Assembly (NCBI GenBank): GCA_017307275.1
Contig: JAFKFK010000033.1
Location: forward strand, 1-64,000
Length of the DNA: 64,000 nt
Direction of reading: 5' to 3'
Origin: Alphaproteobacteria bacterium
GTDB lineage: Bacteria > Pseudomonadota > Alphaproteobacteria > Reyranellales > Reyranellaceae
Below, in pieces: positions 8,793-17,828 of the stretch. The notes under the pieces are model-generated. The model did no database searches and was not told where the DNA came from. It saw only the letters and a list, made by a program, of their open reading frames with translations. Numbering within the stretch: the first letter of the stretch is position 1; each line of letters starts with the position of its first letter. The position numbers and the translations under genes are program-made.

Positions 8793-9746
8793 ATGACGAC
8801 CTATCTCGACTTCGAGACGCCGATCAGAGAGCTCGAAAGCAAAATTGCCGAGCTCCGGCACCTGCCCAACTCGGGTGATGTCGACATCGCCGAGGAAGTC
8901 ATGCGCCTTCAGGACAAGGTGCAGAAGCAATTGCGCGCGACCTATGCGCGGCTGACGCCATGGCAGAGAGTGCAGGTTGCCCGTCATGCCGAGCGGCCGC
9001 ACGCCCAGAGTTACATCGACCGGCTGATCACCGACTATACGCCGCTGGCCGGCGACCGCGCCTTTGGCGAGGACGCTGCCATCGTCGGCGGCATGGGCCG
9101 TCTCAAGGGCCGCAGCGTCGTCGTGCTGGGCCAGCAGAAGGGCGACGACACCGAATCGCGCATCAAGCACAATTTCGGCATGGCGCGGCCCGAGGGCTAT
9201 CGCAAGGCGCAGCGGCTGATGAAGCTCGCGGATCGTTTCAAGCTGCCGGTGCTCACTCTGGTCGACACTCCCGGCGCTTATCCCGGCATCGACGCGGAAG
9301 CGCGCGGCCAGGCGGAAGCCATCGCTGCCTCCATCGAAACCTGTCTGTCGCTTGGCGTACCGCTGGTCAGCGTGGTGATCGGCGAGGGTGGCTCGGGCGG
9401 CGCGCTGGCGATTGCCTCGGCCGACCGCGTCTACATGCTGGAGAATTCCGTTTACTCGGTCATCACGCCGGAAGGCTGCGCGTCGATCCTGTGGCGTTCC
9501 AATGCGCATGCGCAGGATGCGGCCGAGGCGATGAAAGTGACTGCGGCCGATCTCAAGAAGCTCGACGTCATCGACGAGGTGATCCCCGAGCCGATGGGCG
9601 GCGCCCATCGCGCGCCCGACGAGACGATCGACGTCGTCGGCAGGGTGGTGAGCGAGGCGTTCGGCGAACTGTCCAAGCTCGATGCCGACACCCTGCGGGA
9701 GCGCCGCCAGGACAAGTTCCTGGCGATGGGCAAGAAGGGCCTCTGA
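8793..9746 (+). CDS. accA: Acetyl-CoA carboxylase carboxyltransferase subunit alpha
   Basis: AccA with AccD transfers the carboxyl group from carboxybiotin to acetyl-CoA, giving malonyl-CoA for fatty-acid synthesis. The 317-residue length is standard. The N-terminal YLDFETPIRELESKI, the crotonase-like core with LVDTPGAYPGIDAEARGQ, the oxyanion-type IGEGGSGGALAIA and ENSVYSVITPEGCASILW segments are diagnostic. The xerD-accA neighbourhood is common in Rhodospirillales-type genomes. ATG at 8793 follows a 34-base gap. Confidence 0.96.
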   Translation: MTTYLDFETPIRELESKIAELRHLPNSGDVDIAEEVMRLQDKVQKQLRATYARLTPWQRVQVARHAERPHAQSYIDRLITDYTPLAGDRAFGEDAAIVGGMGRLKGRSVVVLGQQKGDDTESRIKHNFGMARPEGYRKAQRLMKLADRFKLPVLTLVDTPGAYPGIDAEARGQAEAIAASIETCLSLGVPLVSVVIGEGGSGGALAIASADRVYMLENSVYSVITPEGCASILWRSNAHAQDAAEAMKVTAADLKKLDVIDEVIPEPMGGAHRAPDETIDVVGRVVSEAFGELSKLDADTLRERRQDKFLAMGKKGL

Positions 9747-9751
9747 CGCCG

Positions 9752-10771
9752 TTGCCTCTGCGTCTCAGCGTTCTCGATCAATCACCGATCCGCAAAGGTG
9801 GTACGCCGGCAGACGCCGTGCGCGAGACCCTGGAGCTGGCGCAGCTTTGCGATCGCCTTGGCTATGAGCGTTATTGGCTCGCCGAGCATCACAGCAGCGA
9901 GGCACTGGCCGGCTCGACGCCGGAAGTGCTGATCACGCGTGTTGCGGGGCTGACGCAACGCATGAGGGTCGGTTCGGGCGGCGTGATGCTGCCGCACTAC
10001 AGTGCCTACAAGGTGGCGGAGAACTTCCGCATGCTGGAGACGCTGTTTCCCGGTCGCATCGACCTCGGGATCGGTCGGGCGCCGGGCAGCGATCAGCACA
10101 CGATGCGCATCCTGGCGGACGGCAAGCCGAACTGGAGCAATCCCGACAAGTACCCCTATCAGGTGCGCGATCTCGTCGCCTGGCTGCACGACGCGCTGCC
10201 GCCGAACCACGAAGGTACGGGCATTACCGCCCAGCCAATCGGGCCCAGTGCCCCCGACGTCTGGTTGCTGGGATCGAGCGACGACAGCGCAGCGCTGGCC
10301 GCGCATTTCGGCCTGCCGTTCTGCTTCGCGCACTTCATCAATCCCGACGGCGGCGATGGTGTGACCCGCGCCTATCGCGCGCACTTCAAGCCGTCGTCGC
10401 TGCATCCCAAGCCGGAGCCGATGATGGCAATCTCGGTTCTGTGTGCAGAGACCGACGAAGAGGCTGACCTCCTGTCGCGCAGCCGAGAGGTCTGGGCGAT
10501 GCGGTTGCGCACGCTCGGCAATCCCGGTCCAGTGCCATCGGTCGAAGAGGCGCTGGAGGCAGCCAAGGCGCCCGGATCGGAGCGTTGGCTTCCGGCACTG
10601 CGCCGTCGCTCGGTCGTCGGCTCGCCCAAGACCGTGCGGGCTGGCCTCGAGAAACATGCTGCCAACTACGAGGTCGACGAGATCATGGCAGTGACGATCT
10701 GCTTCGACTTCGAGAAGCGCAAACGTTCCTACGAGTTGCTCGCGGAAGAGTTCGGGCTCGGCGGGGTTTGA
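9752..10771 (+). CDS. LLM-class (luciferase-like) flavin-dependent oxidoreductase
   Basis: The 339-residue TIM-barrel protein is of the bacterial luciferase-like monooxygenase class that uses FMNH2 or F420-type reduced flavin. The subgroup pattern is LSVLDQSPIRKGG at the start, YWLAEHHSSEALAGSTPEVLI, VGSGGVMLPHYSAYKVAENF, and PGRIDLGIGRAPG. I place the start at a TTG (9752), giving MPLRLSVLDQSP, because no ATG or GTG lies before the conserved beginning; translation may therefore be weak. Upstream sequence in this frame is the shadow of accA. The substrate cannot be read from sequence. Confidence 0.85.
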   Translation: MPLRLSVLDQSPIRKGGTPADAVRETLELAQLCDRLGYERYWLAEHHSSEALAGSTPEVLITRVAGLTQRMRVGSGGVMLPHYSAYKVAENFRMLETLFPGRIDLGIGRAPGSDQHTMRILADGKPNWSNPDKYPYQVRDLVAWLHDALPPNHEGTGITAQPIGPSAPDVWLLGSSDDSAALAAHFGLPFCFAHFINPDGGDGVTRAYRAHFKPSSLHPKPEPMMAISVLCAETDEEADLLSRSREVWAMRLRTLGNPGPVPSVEEALEAAKAPGSERWLPALRRRSVVGSPKTVRAGLEKHAANYEVDEIMAVTICFDFEKRKRSYELLAEEFGLGGV

Positions 10772-10781
10772 TCGCGGCGCC

Positions 10782-12089
10782 CTAAAGCCCCGCGACCGGG
10801 AATCCCCTGCCATTGCCGTTCTGAGGCCGCCGCGTGGAGATCAGCTCGCGTGCCTCGGCGGTACGGCCGGCGCGGGCCAGAGATGTCGTCACGACATATT
10901 CCAACAAGTCGCGTTGCGCGCGACTGCCGCCCAGACGTTCGTGAGTATCGAGGAGCGGCGTGATCTCGTCCGCAGCACGGGCCCAGTCGCCATCGGCGTA
11001 GGCTTCGAAGCCCTGAGCCATCGCCGGCAGCATGTCGGCCGTGGCGCCGCGCGGGCTTTCGACGAACGTAGCGAGCGTCGCCTTGTCGCCGGCCATGGCG
11101 TAGGCCAGCACGGTGTGCATGTCGACGAAACCGAGGCCCGACTTGCCGAACCATTTGGTGGCGTAGTCGGCGATCTCCTTCCAGCGCTCGGGCTGGCGTG
11201 CTTCGCCCGCCATCTCGGCGCGCAGCAGGAAGGCCGGGCAGTCGGTTGCCACGTTGATTTGCGGTCCCCAGGCAGCACCGGGACGCAGCGCATCGTCGTA
11301 GATGCGCCAGGCGTCGGCATGGCGTCCCGTCTCCATCGACCAGAGCGCGAGATGCCAGCTGTTGTGGCAATGCATGAGGCCGTCGCGCGAATAGTCCTTC
11401 ATCCAGTCGGTCAGGAAGGCCAGGCCTGCTTCGCGCTCGCCCGCTTCGTAGAACAGGTGGCCGCGGATATGGGCGGCATGGGCGCTGCGCGGATAGCCGG
11501 CGAGCGCCATGTCGATGTTGCGCTGGCCCTCGTCGAGCTGGCGCAGCTCGATCTGCGCGAAGGCGAGCTGGGTGCGATACCACCAGTCGTCGCCATAGTG
11601 CTTCTCGAAGGGGACGAGGATCGCAAGCTGATCGACCTCGCGGCCGACCTTGCCTGAAAAGCCGATCAGCCCGAACACGCTGGTCGCCGGCGCCAGCGCC
11701 ATGGCATCGCGCGGCCAGCTCTTCATGTGCTCGTGGATCGCTTCGAGAGCGGCAACGCCCTGGCCGGTCAGGATCTTGTCGAAGATCGCGATCTGGCTTT
11801 GCTCGCGCGCGGTCGCGCCGGCAGCCAGCTCCTTGGCGCGGATAAGGGGCGCCTTCGCTTCATGGCCGCGTCCCAGGAGCTGCTTGGCGCGAGCCAGCGA
11901 AATATGGCCAAGGGCAAAGCCGTCGTCGGCCGTCACGGCGGCCTGGAAGGCCGTATCCATGCCGGGAGTCGCGGCCATCAGGCTGTCGACACCGGCAAGA
12001 TAGGCGTCACGCGCCGCGATCGAGCTTGTGCTCAGCTCGTTTCCGTAGCGATCCTTGAGCATTGGCTGTTTCATCCCGTTGATAGGCAA
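10782..12089 (-). CDS. TTC38-like tetratricopeptide repeat protein
   Basis: The 435-residue soluble helical protein resembles the tetratricopeptide-repeat-38 family known in both eukaryotes and proteobacteria. Characteristic stretches are LMHCHNSWHLALWSMETGR (His-rich helix), ADAWRIYDDALRP, and the N-terminal YGNELSTSSIAARDAYLAGV, followed by paired helices with Ala/Gly spacing typical of TPR units. The family has no established biochemical role. It converges on the luciferase-like gene with a 10-base gap and is monocistronic. An internal ATG (MKQPMLKDRYGN) is an alternative start. Confidence 0.8.
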   Translation of the reverse strand: MPINGMKQPMLKDRYGNELSTSSIAARDAYLAGVDSLMAATPGMDTAFQAAVTADDGFALGHISLARAKQLLGRGHEAKAPLIRAKELAAGATAREQSQIAIFDKILTGQGVAALEAIHEHMKSWPRDAMALAPATSVFGLIGFSGKVGREVDQLAILVPFEKHYGDDWWYRTQLAFAQIELRQLDEGQRNIDMALAGYPRSAHAAHIRGHLFYEAGEREAGLAFLTDWMKDYSRDGLMHCHNSWHLALWSMETGRHADAWRIYDDALRPGAAWGPQINVATDCPAFLLRAEMAGEARQPERWKEIADYATKWFGKSGLGFVDMHTVLAYAMAGDKATLATFVESPRGATADMLPAMAQGFEAYADGDWARAADEITPLLDTHERLGGSRAQRDLLEYVVTTSLARAGRTAEARELISTRRPQNGNGRGFPVAGL

Positions 12090-12203
12090 TGCGAAACTCT
12101 AGCCTCGCGATTGCCCATCCGGCAATTGCGGGATTGACGGTTCGGTGTTCCAATTCCCGCCTGGAGAAAGCCAGACGAACAAGGCTGCGGAGGAACCAGA
12201 CCC

Positions 12204-13103
12204 ATGCCCATTACGGTTCATGCCGTTACCCCGGACTTTGTTGCTGAAGTCGGTGACGTTGCGCTCGACAAGCCACTCGCGCCGGATGACCTGGCCGCGA
12301 TTCGCGCAGCCTTCACCAAGTACGCAATCCTGGTCTTTCCCGACCAAGAGTTCGACGACGAGAGCCAGCTCGCCTTTGCCCGCAACTTCGGCCCGCTCGA
12401 GACGACGGTCTTCAAGGCGCGCAAGAACCACAAGCTGCGCCTGCACGAAAACATGGCCGATGTCGGCAATCTCGATGCCGAGAACCGCGTCCTCGCCGCC
12501 GACAATCGGCAACGTCTCTACAATCTCGGCAACAGGCTGTGGCACACTGATTCGTCGTTCAAGCGTCTGCCGGCCTATTGCTCGATGCTGCACGCGCGTT
12601 CGATTCCACCGATTGGTGGTCAGACCGAATATGCCGACATGCGCGCTGCCTATGACGCGCTGCCCGAGACGACCAAGCAGCGGATCGCCGGGTTGGTGGC
12701 GGAACATTCGATCATGACGTCGCGCGCGAAGCTTGGCTTCAAGGACTTCGACGAAGACGAACGCCTGGCCTTTGCGCCCGTGCCGCAGGTGCTGGCGCGC
12801 AAGCTGCCGGATTCGGGCCGCATGAGCCTTTACATCGCGAGCCACGCCGGCGCGATTCGCGGCATGGCGGACGAGGAGGCGCGCAAGCTGATCGACGAGC
12901 TTACGGCGCATGCGACCCAGCGCCAGTTCGTTCATTCGCATCGCTGGCGGGCCAAGGATCTGGTGATCTGGGACAATCGCTGCACCATGCATCGCGGCAT
13001 GGAGTTCGACGATCAGCGCTACAAGCGTGACATGCGCCGCGCCACGGTTTCGGACGTGGCGCCGACCTGCGAGCAGATGGGGCTAGCGGCCGCCGCCGAG
13101 TAG
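12204..13103 (+). CDS. TauD/TfdA family Fe(II)/2-oxoglutarate dioxygenase
   Basis: The 299-residue enzyme belongs to the non-haem iron dioxygenases that couple 2-oxoglutarate decarboxylation to substrate hydroxylation. The iron ligands are visible as HTD in NRLWHTDSSFKRLP and the distal His in DNRCTMHRGMEFD, and the 2-oxoglutarate-binding Arg lies in KRDMRRATVSD. The overall layout (ILVFPDQEFDDESQLAFARNFG) is closer to TfdA-like (2,4-D/alpha-ketoglutarate) enzymes than to taurine-specific TauD, so an aromatic or phenoxy acid substrate is possible but unproven. A GGAGG ribosome site precedes ATG 12204. The 3' end overlaps the convergent GNAT gene by 21 bases. Confidence 0.88.
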   Translation: MPITVHAVTPDFVAEVGDVALDKPLAPDDLAAIRAAFTKYAILVFPDQEFDDESQLAFARNFGPLETTVFKARKNHKLRLHENMADVGNLDAENRVLAADNRQRLYNLGNRLWHTDSSFKRLPAYCSMLHARSIPPIGGQTEYADMRAAYDALPETTKQRIAGLVAEHSIMTSRAKLGFKDFDEDERLAFAPVPQVLARKLPDSGRMSLYIASHAGAIRGMADEEARKLIDELTAHATQRQFVHSHRWRAKDLVIWDNRCTMHRGMEFDDQRYKRDMRRATVSDVAPTCEQMGLAAAAE

Positions 13104-13598
13104 CCGCCGCATGATCATCCGCCGCCACGGCGGATGGCCGTGGCTGTTCTCCTGCATGAACTGCAGACGGAAGGCGTGGGGCCAGTCGCCACGCGGGAGC
13201 TCTTCGAAGCCGCGTCGGGCGTAGAACGGCGCGTTCCATGGCACGTCGCGATACGTCGAGAGATGCAGCCGGTCGTATCCCAGGGCTCGTGCGGCGTCAC
13301 CGGTACGATTGATCAGCGCCGAGCCGAAGCCATGGCCCTGCCAGCGATCGAGCACCGAGAGCTGGTCGAGCCAGGCGGTGTTGCCGGGCAGCTTCATCAA
13401 GGCAAAACCCACGGGATGGCCGAGCGGCGAGACGGCGACCCAGAGCCGGCCGTTTCGCCAACCCTCTTTCAACGAGGCAATGGAATGGGGCGGCATGTCG
13501 AGGACGCATTGCAAGCCGACCTTGCGGTAGCGCAGGTCGGCCATGTTTTCGATCTGCGGCAACAGGTCGATTTCATGCGGGTGTGGTGGGCGAATCAT
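13083..13598 (-). CDS. GNAT family N-acetyltransferase
   Basis: The 171-residue protein has the GCN5-related fold: beta-4 VAVSPLGHPVGFALMKL, then the acetyl-CoA loop in LSVLDRWQGHGFGSALINRTGDAA (the Q/R-x-x-G-x-G/A motif appears as QGHGFG), and the late LSTYRDVPWNAPFYARRGFEE. Such enzymes acetylate small amines or protein N-termini; the substrate is not predictable here. It is convergent with the dioxygenase gene (21-base overlap) and divergent from the hydratase gene, with a 44-base gap that must hold both promoters. Confidence 0.87.
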   Translation of the reverse strand: MIRPPHPHEIDLLPQIENMADLRYRKVGLQCVLDMPPHSIASLKEGWRNGRLWVAVSPLGHPVGFALMKLPGNTAWLDQLSVLDRWQGHGFGSALINRTGDAARALGYDRLHLSTYRDVPWNAPFYARRGFEELPRGDWPHAFRLQFMQENSHGHPPWRRMIMRRLLGGGR

Positions 13599-13642
13599 GA
13601 CACGGGATTGGCTAGGTTGTTGGCCGGATTGGAGGATGTGTC

Positions 13643-14503
13643 ATGACGATCGATATCGAACCACTGAAGAAGGAACTCGGCCGCAAGATCGAGGACGAGG
13701 ATGTCGTCACTCAGGCGCCACTGAAGGCGATGATCGCGACGTTCGATCGCAACGACAAGGTCCCCGGCGAGGGTGAGCCGATCGCACCGGGCTGGCACCT
13801 CTGCTTCCTGCATTCGTACGCCCGGCGCAATGTCCTGGCCGAGGATGGGTTGCCCACCGAAGGCGGCGTGCTGCCCAAGATCCCGCTGCCGCGGCGCATG
13901 TATGCCGGCTCGACCTTCACCTTCGAGGGCGACATCCGCGTGGGCGACAAGCTCCGGCGCGAGACGGAATTCTCCGACGTCCAGCTGCGAGGCGGCGGGA
14001 CGGGCGCCCTGATCGTGACCAGCCAGACCCGCCGTATCTACACGCCGCGCGGCCTGGCGGTGACCGAGGTCGCCAACACCGTCTTCCGCGAAGAAGTGAA
14101 GGCAGGGGAAAAGAGCGGCGTGCCGGTGCGCGAGGCGGCGCCAACTGATGTTCCCTGGAAGCGCACGATCGAGGCCGACCCGGTGATGCTGTTCCGCTAC
14201 TCGGCGATCACCTTCAATCCGCACCGCATCCACTACGACCGCACCTACTGCATCGAGACCGAAGGCTATCCCGGCCTCGTTGTTCACGGGCCCTTCGCCC
14301 AGCAATGTCTGTTCGATCTGCTGCGGGACTCCGCTCCCGGTCGCACGATCAAGACCTTCGCGATCCGCGCCCGTGCGCCGCTGTTCGACACGGCGCCGTT
14401 CGAGGCGGTCGGCCGCCCGACGGCGGATGGCAAGGGAGCCGAGCTCTGGACGGTGACGCCCAAGGGCACGATCGCCGCACAGGCCACGGCGACCTTCGCG
14501 TAG
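13643..14503 (+). CDS. FAS1-like/MaoC hot-dog hydratase (mesaconyl- or itaconyl-CoA hydratase-like)
   Basis: The 286-residue protein is a double hot-dog protein related to 3-methylfumaryl/mesaconyl-C4-CoA and itaconyl-CoA hydratases. The second hot-dog carries the hydratase-type motif FRYSAITFNPHRIHYDRTYC followed by EGYPGLVVHGPF, which places the catalytic Asp/His pair. The first carries PRRMYAGSTFTFEGDIRVGD. It probably hydrates an enoyl-CoA, but the acyl group is unknown. It is followed four bases later by an MFS transporter on the same strand, suggesting uptake and catabolism of an organic acid. Confidence 0.82.
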   Translation: MTIDIEPLKKELGRKIEDEDVVTQAPLKAMIATFDRNDKVPGEGEPIAPGWHLCFLHSYARRNVLAEDGLPTEGGVLPKIPLPRRMYAGSTFTFEGDIRVGDKLRRETEFSDVQLRGGGTGALIVTSQTRRIYTPRGLAVTEVANTVFREEVKAGEKSGVPVREAAPTDVPWKRTIEADPVMLFRYSAITFNPHRIHYDRTYCIETEGYPGLVVHGPFAQQCLFDLLRDSAPGRTIKTFAIRARAPLFDTAPFEAVGRPTADGKGAELWTVTPKGTIAAQATATFA

Positions 14504-14507
14504 GAGC

Positions 14508-15770
14508 ATGCAAGCGCCACCCCTGCCGCGGTTTCTGATACCGCGGCTGCCGTTCTTCTACGGTTGGGTGGTCCTGGGATGTCTTTGCCTGGCGGGTTTT
14601 GCCCGCCAGGGGCCGGCGGTTGCCGTCCTGTCCGTCTTCGTCGTGCCGATGACCGAGGCCTTTTCCTGGTCACGCACGGAAATGTCGGGAGCGGTGTCGC
14701 TGGGCGGCCTGCTGGCGGCGTTCATCTCGCCGGTGATCGGGCCGATTGTCGATCGCCGTGGCGCGCGACTGATCCTCTGCCTCGCCGTGGCAGGAACTGG
14801 CGTGGCGGCGCTGGCCCTGTCGTTAACTCAGTCGCTCCTGGTCTTCTATCTGCTGTTCTGCTTTGCCCGCATGGTGTGGGCGGGGCCGTACGATCTCGGC
14901 CTCTACAGCGCCCTCAACAACTGGTTCGTGGCGCGGCGCGCGATCGCCACGTCGATTGTCACCCTCGCCCAGCTCTCGGGTCTGGTGGCGCTGCCGCTGA
15001 TTGCCCAGCTCGCCATGAACGGAAGCGACTGGCGGGCCGGCTGGGTGGCGGTCGGCACGGTGGTGCTCGTTGTGGGATTCCTGCCGTGCTGGCTGCTGCT
15101 GGTGCGGCGCCCCGAGGATGTCGGGTTGCAACCCGACCGGCTGTCCGACGGGAAGACGCAGATGCTCATCGAACCGCGCTGGACTCGCGCGGAGGCGATG
15201 CGCACACCGGCCTTCTGGCTGCTCTCGCTCTACACAGTGCTCGTCTATCCGGTGCAAGCCGGTGTCAGCCTGCATCAGGCGCCACACCTGATCGAGCAGG
15301 GGATTTCGCCGGTCGCAGCCGCCGCGATCATCGCGTTCCTGTCGGCCTTGTCGGCGCTGGCAGGTTTCGGCATCGGCTTTCTGCCACGCCGCTGGCCGGT
15401 GCGTTACCTGATGGCGGTGACGGCGGTTCTGCTCTCGGCCGGTAGCTTCGGTCTGACCGGCGTGTCCTCCGCGGAAATGGCCGCCTTGCCGGCCGGCTTG
15501 TTCGGCCTGGGGATCGGCGGCGTCATGATGCTGCTGCCCATGGCCTGGGCCGACTATTTTGGTCGCGAGAGTTACGGTGCGATCCGTGGCGTGGCGTTAT
15601 CGCTCCAGGTGACGGCGCAAGCGGCGGGGCCATTGGTGTCCGGCATGCTGCGCGACTGGACCGGCACCTACACCGACTCACTCCTGCTGTTCGGCGCCCT
15701 GGCGGCTCTGGCCGTGGTCGCTGCTCTTGCCGCGCGACAGCCGCGGTTGAAGGTGATCCAGGCCGCCTAG
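14508..15770 (+). CDS. MFS transporter (monocarboxylate-type)
   Basis: The 420-residue inner-membrane protein has about 12 predicted transmembrane helices and the major-facilitator loop motif in GPIVDRRGARLILCL between helices 2 and 3. The N-terminal FFYGWVVLGCLCLAGFARQG is typical of the oxalate/formate or monocarboxylate-like MFS group. The gene begins four bases after the acyl-CoA hydratase gene, so the two are likely co-transcribed and it may import the organic acid that feeds that hydratase. The TAG stop shares CTAG with the stop of the convergent epoxide hydrolase gene. Confidence 0.9.
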   Translation: MQAPPLPRFLIPRLPFFYGWVVLGCLCLAGFARQGPAVAVLSVFVVPMTEAFSWSRTEMSGAVSLGGLLAAFISPVIGPIVDRRGARLILCLAVAGTGVAALALSLTQSLLVFYLLFCFARMVWAGPYDLGLYSALNNWFVARRAIATSIVTLAQLSGLVALPLIAQLAMNGSDWRAGWVAVGTVVLVVGFLPCWLLLVRRPEDVGLQPDRLSDGKTQMLIEPRWTRAEAMRTPAFWLLSLYTVLVYPVQAGVSLHQAPHLIEQGISPVAAAAIIAFLSALSALAGFGIGFLPRRWPVRYLMAVTAVLLSAGSFGLTGVSSAEMAALPAGLFGLGIGGVMMLLPMAWADYFGRESYGAIRGVALSLQVTAQAAGPLVSGMLRDWTGTYTDSLLLFGALAALAVVAALAARQPRLKVIQAA

Positions 15771-17008
15771 TCGTTCGCCGCGCCGTAGCGCAACGGCCGG
15801 AAGAAGGCGCGGATGTCCTCGACCAGCAGCTCGGGTTCCTCGAGCGCGGCGAAGTGGCCGCCGCTCGGCATGACCGTGTGCTGGCGCAGGTTGAAGGTAC
15901 GCTCGATCCATTCCCGAGGGGGCGCCGGCGCGATGTCTGCCGGAAAGGCTGCGAAGGCGGTCGGCGTTTCGACCTTCGCCCCTTCGGGCAGGGCGCGCGG
16001 CTTCTGCTGCGCGGCGCCGCGATAGAGCCAGGTTGCCGTGCCGGCCGTTCCGGTCAGCCAGTAGACCATTATGTTGTCGAGCAGCAGGTCCATCGAGAAG
16101 CGCTTGAGCGGGTCGCCGTTGCAGTCACTCCAGGCCTGGAACTTTTCGGCGATCCAGGCGGCGAGGCCGACCGGTGAATCGGTGAGGGCGACGCCCAAGG
16201 TCTGCGGCCGCGTCGCATGGATGCGCTGGTAAGCGGTCTTGTCGTCCAGTGCACCGCCCATCTTTGCGAGCCAAGCCTGCTCGTCGGCGCTGAGGCTGGC
16301 TGTCTTGAGGTCGATGCCGGGCCGCAAGCCCATCATGTTGAGATGCAGGCCGAGGACGCCCGAGTCCTCTTGCTTCGGATGATCGAAGGCGAGCCAGGAG
16401 GAGACGACCGCGCCCCAGTCGCCGCCCTGCACGCCGTAGGGTCGGTCATAGTTGAGCTTCTCGGTGACGAGCTTGTGCCAGAGGCCGGCAATCGCGCGCG
16501 GGCCGATTGGACCGGTGCTGCCATCCTCGCGGATCGGCGGACCGGAAAAGCCGTAGCCCGGCAGCGACGGCACGATGACGTCGAAGGCGTCGAGCGGATC
16601 GCCGCCATGGTTCTCCGGATGGGCCAGCACGTCGATGATGTGGAGAAACTCGACGATCGAGCCCGGCCAGCCGTGCGTCACCACCAGCGGCAAGGGCCGC
16701 GGCGCGTCCTCGACCTCGGTGCCGGGTTCGCGGATGAAATGCAGGCGCTGCGGGCCGATATCGACGAGATAGTTGGGCCAGCGGTTGATCGCTTCCTGGC
16801 AGCGCTGCCAGTCGTAGCCGTGACGCCAGTGGTCGACGAGGTCGACGAGAAAGGCCGGGTCGGTACCGGAAGCCCAGGAGCCATCGTCCGCAATGGCGAC
16901 TGGCGGCCGCCACCGGCGCAACCGCTCGTCGAGGTCGATCAAAGCCCGTTCGGGGATGTCGACCTTGAAAGGTTCAGGAGTGTCGTAACGCGTGTCGCCC
17001 ATATGCAC
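15767..17008 (-). CDS. Epoxide hydrolase, EHN-type alpha/beta hydrolase
   Basis: The 413-residue protein has the N-terminal EHN lid domain (PFKVDIPERALIDLDERLRR) followed by an alpha/beta hydrolase. The HGWPGS oxyanion element, the nucleophile Asp in VQGGDWGAVVSSWLA and the catalytic His in VMPSGGHFAALEEPE are visible, as expected of microsomal-type epoxide hydrolases that open epoxides through an alkyl-enzyme ester. No signal peptide is present. The next gene on the same strand upstream is separate; the tyrosine phosphatase gene ends 16 bases before this start, so the two may be co-transcribed. Confidence 0.92.
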   Translation of the reverse strand: MHMGDTRYDTPEPFKVDIPERALIDLDERLRRWRPPVAIADDGSWASGTDPAFLVDLVDHWRHGYDWQRCQEAINRWPNYLVDIGPQRLHFIREPGTEVEDAPRPLPLVVTHGWPGSIVEFLHIIDVLAHPENHGGDPLDAFDVIVPSLPGYGFSGPPIREDGSTGPIGPRAIAGLWHKLVTEKLNYDRPYGVQGGDWGAVVSSWLAFDHPKQEDSGVLGLHLNMMGLRPGIDLKTASLSADEQAWLAKMGGALDDKTAYQRIHATRPQTLGVALTDSPVGLAAWIAEKFQAWSDCNGDPLKRFSMDLLLDNIMVYWLTGTAGTATWLYRGAAQQKPRALPEGAKVETPTAFAAFPADIAPAPPREWIERTFNLRQHTVMPSGGHFAALEEPELLVEDIRAFFRPLRYGAAND

Positions 17009-17024
17009 AGGCGTAGCGCGGAAC

Positions 17025-17780
17025 TCACCCTTCCAGCAAATCGCGCTTCAGCCGCTCGCGCAGATCGGCGCCGATGCCGAGGGCTTTCTCGGCGAAATCC
17101 TCAGGCGTGCCGAAATCGCCACGTACCACCTCGAAGGCCGCTTCCAGATAGGGTGTGCGTGCTTCGATGATGGCAGCGCGAGTATCGATATCGAGTTCGG
17201 GATAGCGGCCGATATGGCCGGTCCACAGCTCGTTGGTGCGGAGATAGTCTTCCATAACGGTTTCCCACGGCACGCCCAGCAGCGTTAGCAGTAGGGCCGA
17301 GGCGAAGCCGGTGCGGTCCTTGCCCGCCGTGCAGTGGAACACCAACGGACGGTGCGTGCCGTCGCTCAGGGTAGCGAACAGGGTGCGAAAGCCAGGCGCG
17401 CAGCGCCGCGGATAGTCGCGATAATGATCGGTCAGGAACTGCATCATCAGATGCGGACTGGCCGTACCGTCGGCAACCGCGCCACGGATCTTGTCGCCGA
17501 CGCCCGGCTCGATGTGCGCGCCGACGATGCGGCACGACACACCTTCGACGAGGTGCGGCGTCTCGGCCGCTTCGGTCACGCCGCGCAGATCGACGATGGT
17601 GCGCACGCCGAGCTGGCCGAGGGCGGAGCGGTCCTCGTCCGTCAGGCTGCCGAGATGGGCCGAGCGGAACACGGTGCCGCGTCGCACGAGGCGACCGTCG
17701 GCAGTGCGATAGCCGCCGAGGTCACGGAAATTGGAACCGCCTTTCAGCGGTACGATAAAGGGCAGGGATTGATCGAGCAT
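17025..17780 (-). CDS. Tyrosine-protein phosphatase (Y_phosphatase3 type)
   Basis: The 251-residue protein carries the Cys-X5-Arg signature in LVFHCTAGKDRTGFASALLL and the preceding FRDLGGYRTADGRLVRRGTVFRS N-terminal hallmark (residues 18-40) of the bacterial tyrosine/phosphoinositide phosphatases related to MptpB. Asp in the general-acid loop cannot be assigned with certainty. It is probably cytosolic, with no signal peptide, and lies upstream of the epoxide hydrolase gene on the same strand. Confidence 0.9.
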   Translation of the reverse strand: MLDQSLPFIVPLKGGSNFRDLGGYRTADGRLVRRGTVFRSAHLGSLTDEDRSALGQLGVRTIVDLRGVTEAAETPHLVEGVSCRIVGAHIEPGVGDKIRGAVADGTASPHLMMQFLTDHYRDYPRRCAPGFRTLFATLSDGTHRPLVFHCTAGKDRTGFASALLLTLLGVPWETVMEDYLRTNELWTGHIGRYPELDIDTRAAIIEARTPYLEAAFEVVRGDFGTPEDFAEKALGIGADLRERLKRDLLEG

Positions 17781-17828
17781 GTCGGCATTTTATCACGCCG
17801 GGCCGCTCCAAATCATGTCGGATCCGGG

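Noticed and set aside
8960..9751. N-terminal 264 codons of a frame continuous with the luciferase-like gene
   Set aside because: They overlap accA in another frame and lack homology; the true oxidoreductase starts at a TTG at 9752.
14587..14609. CCTGGCGGG-TTTTG-CCCGCCAGG perfect hairpin
   Set aside because: It lies inside the MFS coding region across a membrane helix and loop; chance structure in GC-rich codons is sufficient, and no internal gene end is there.
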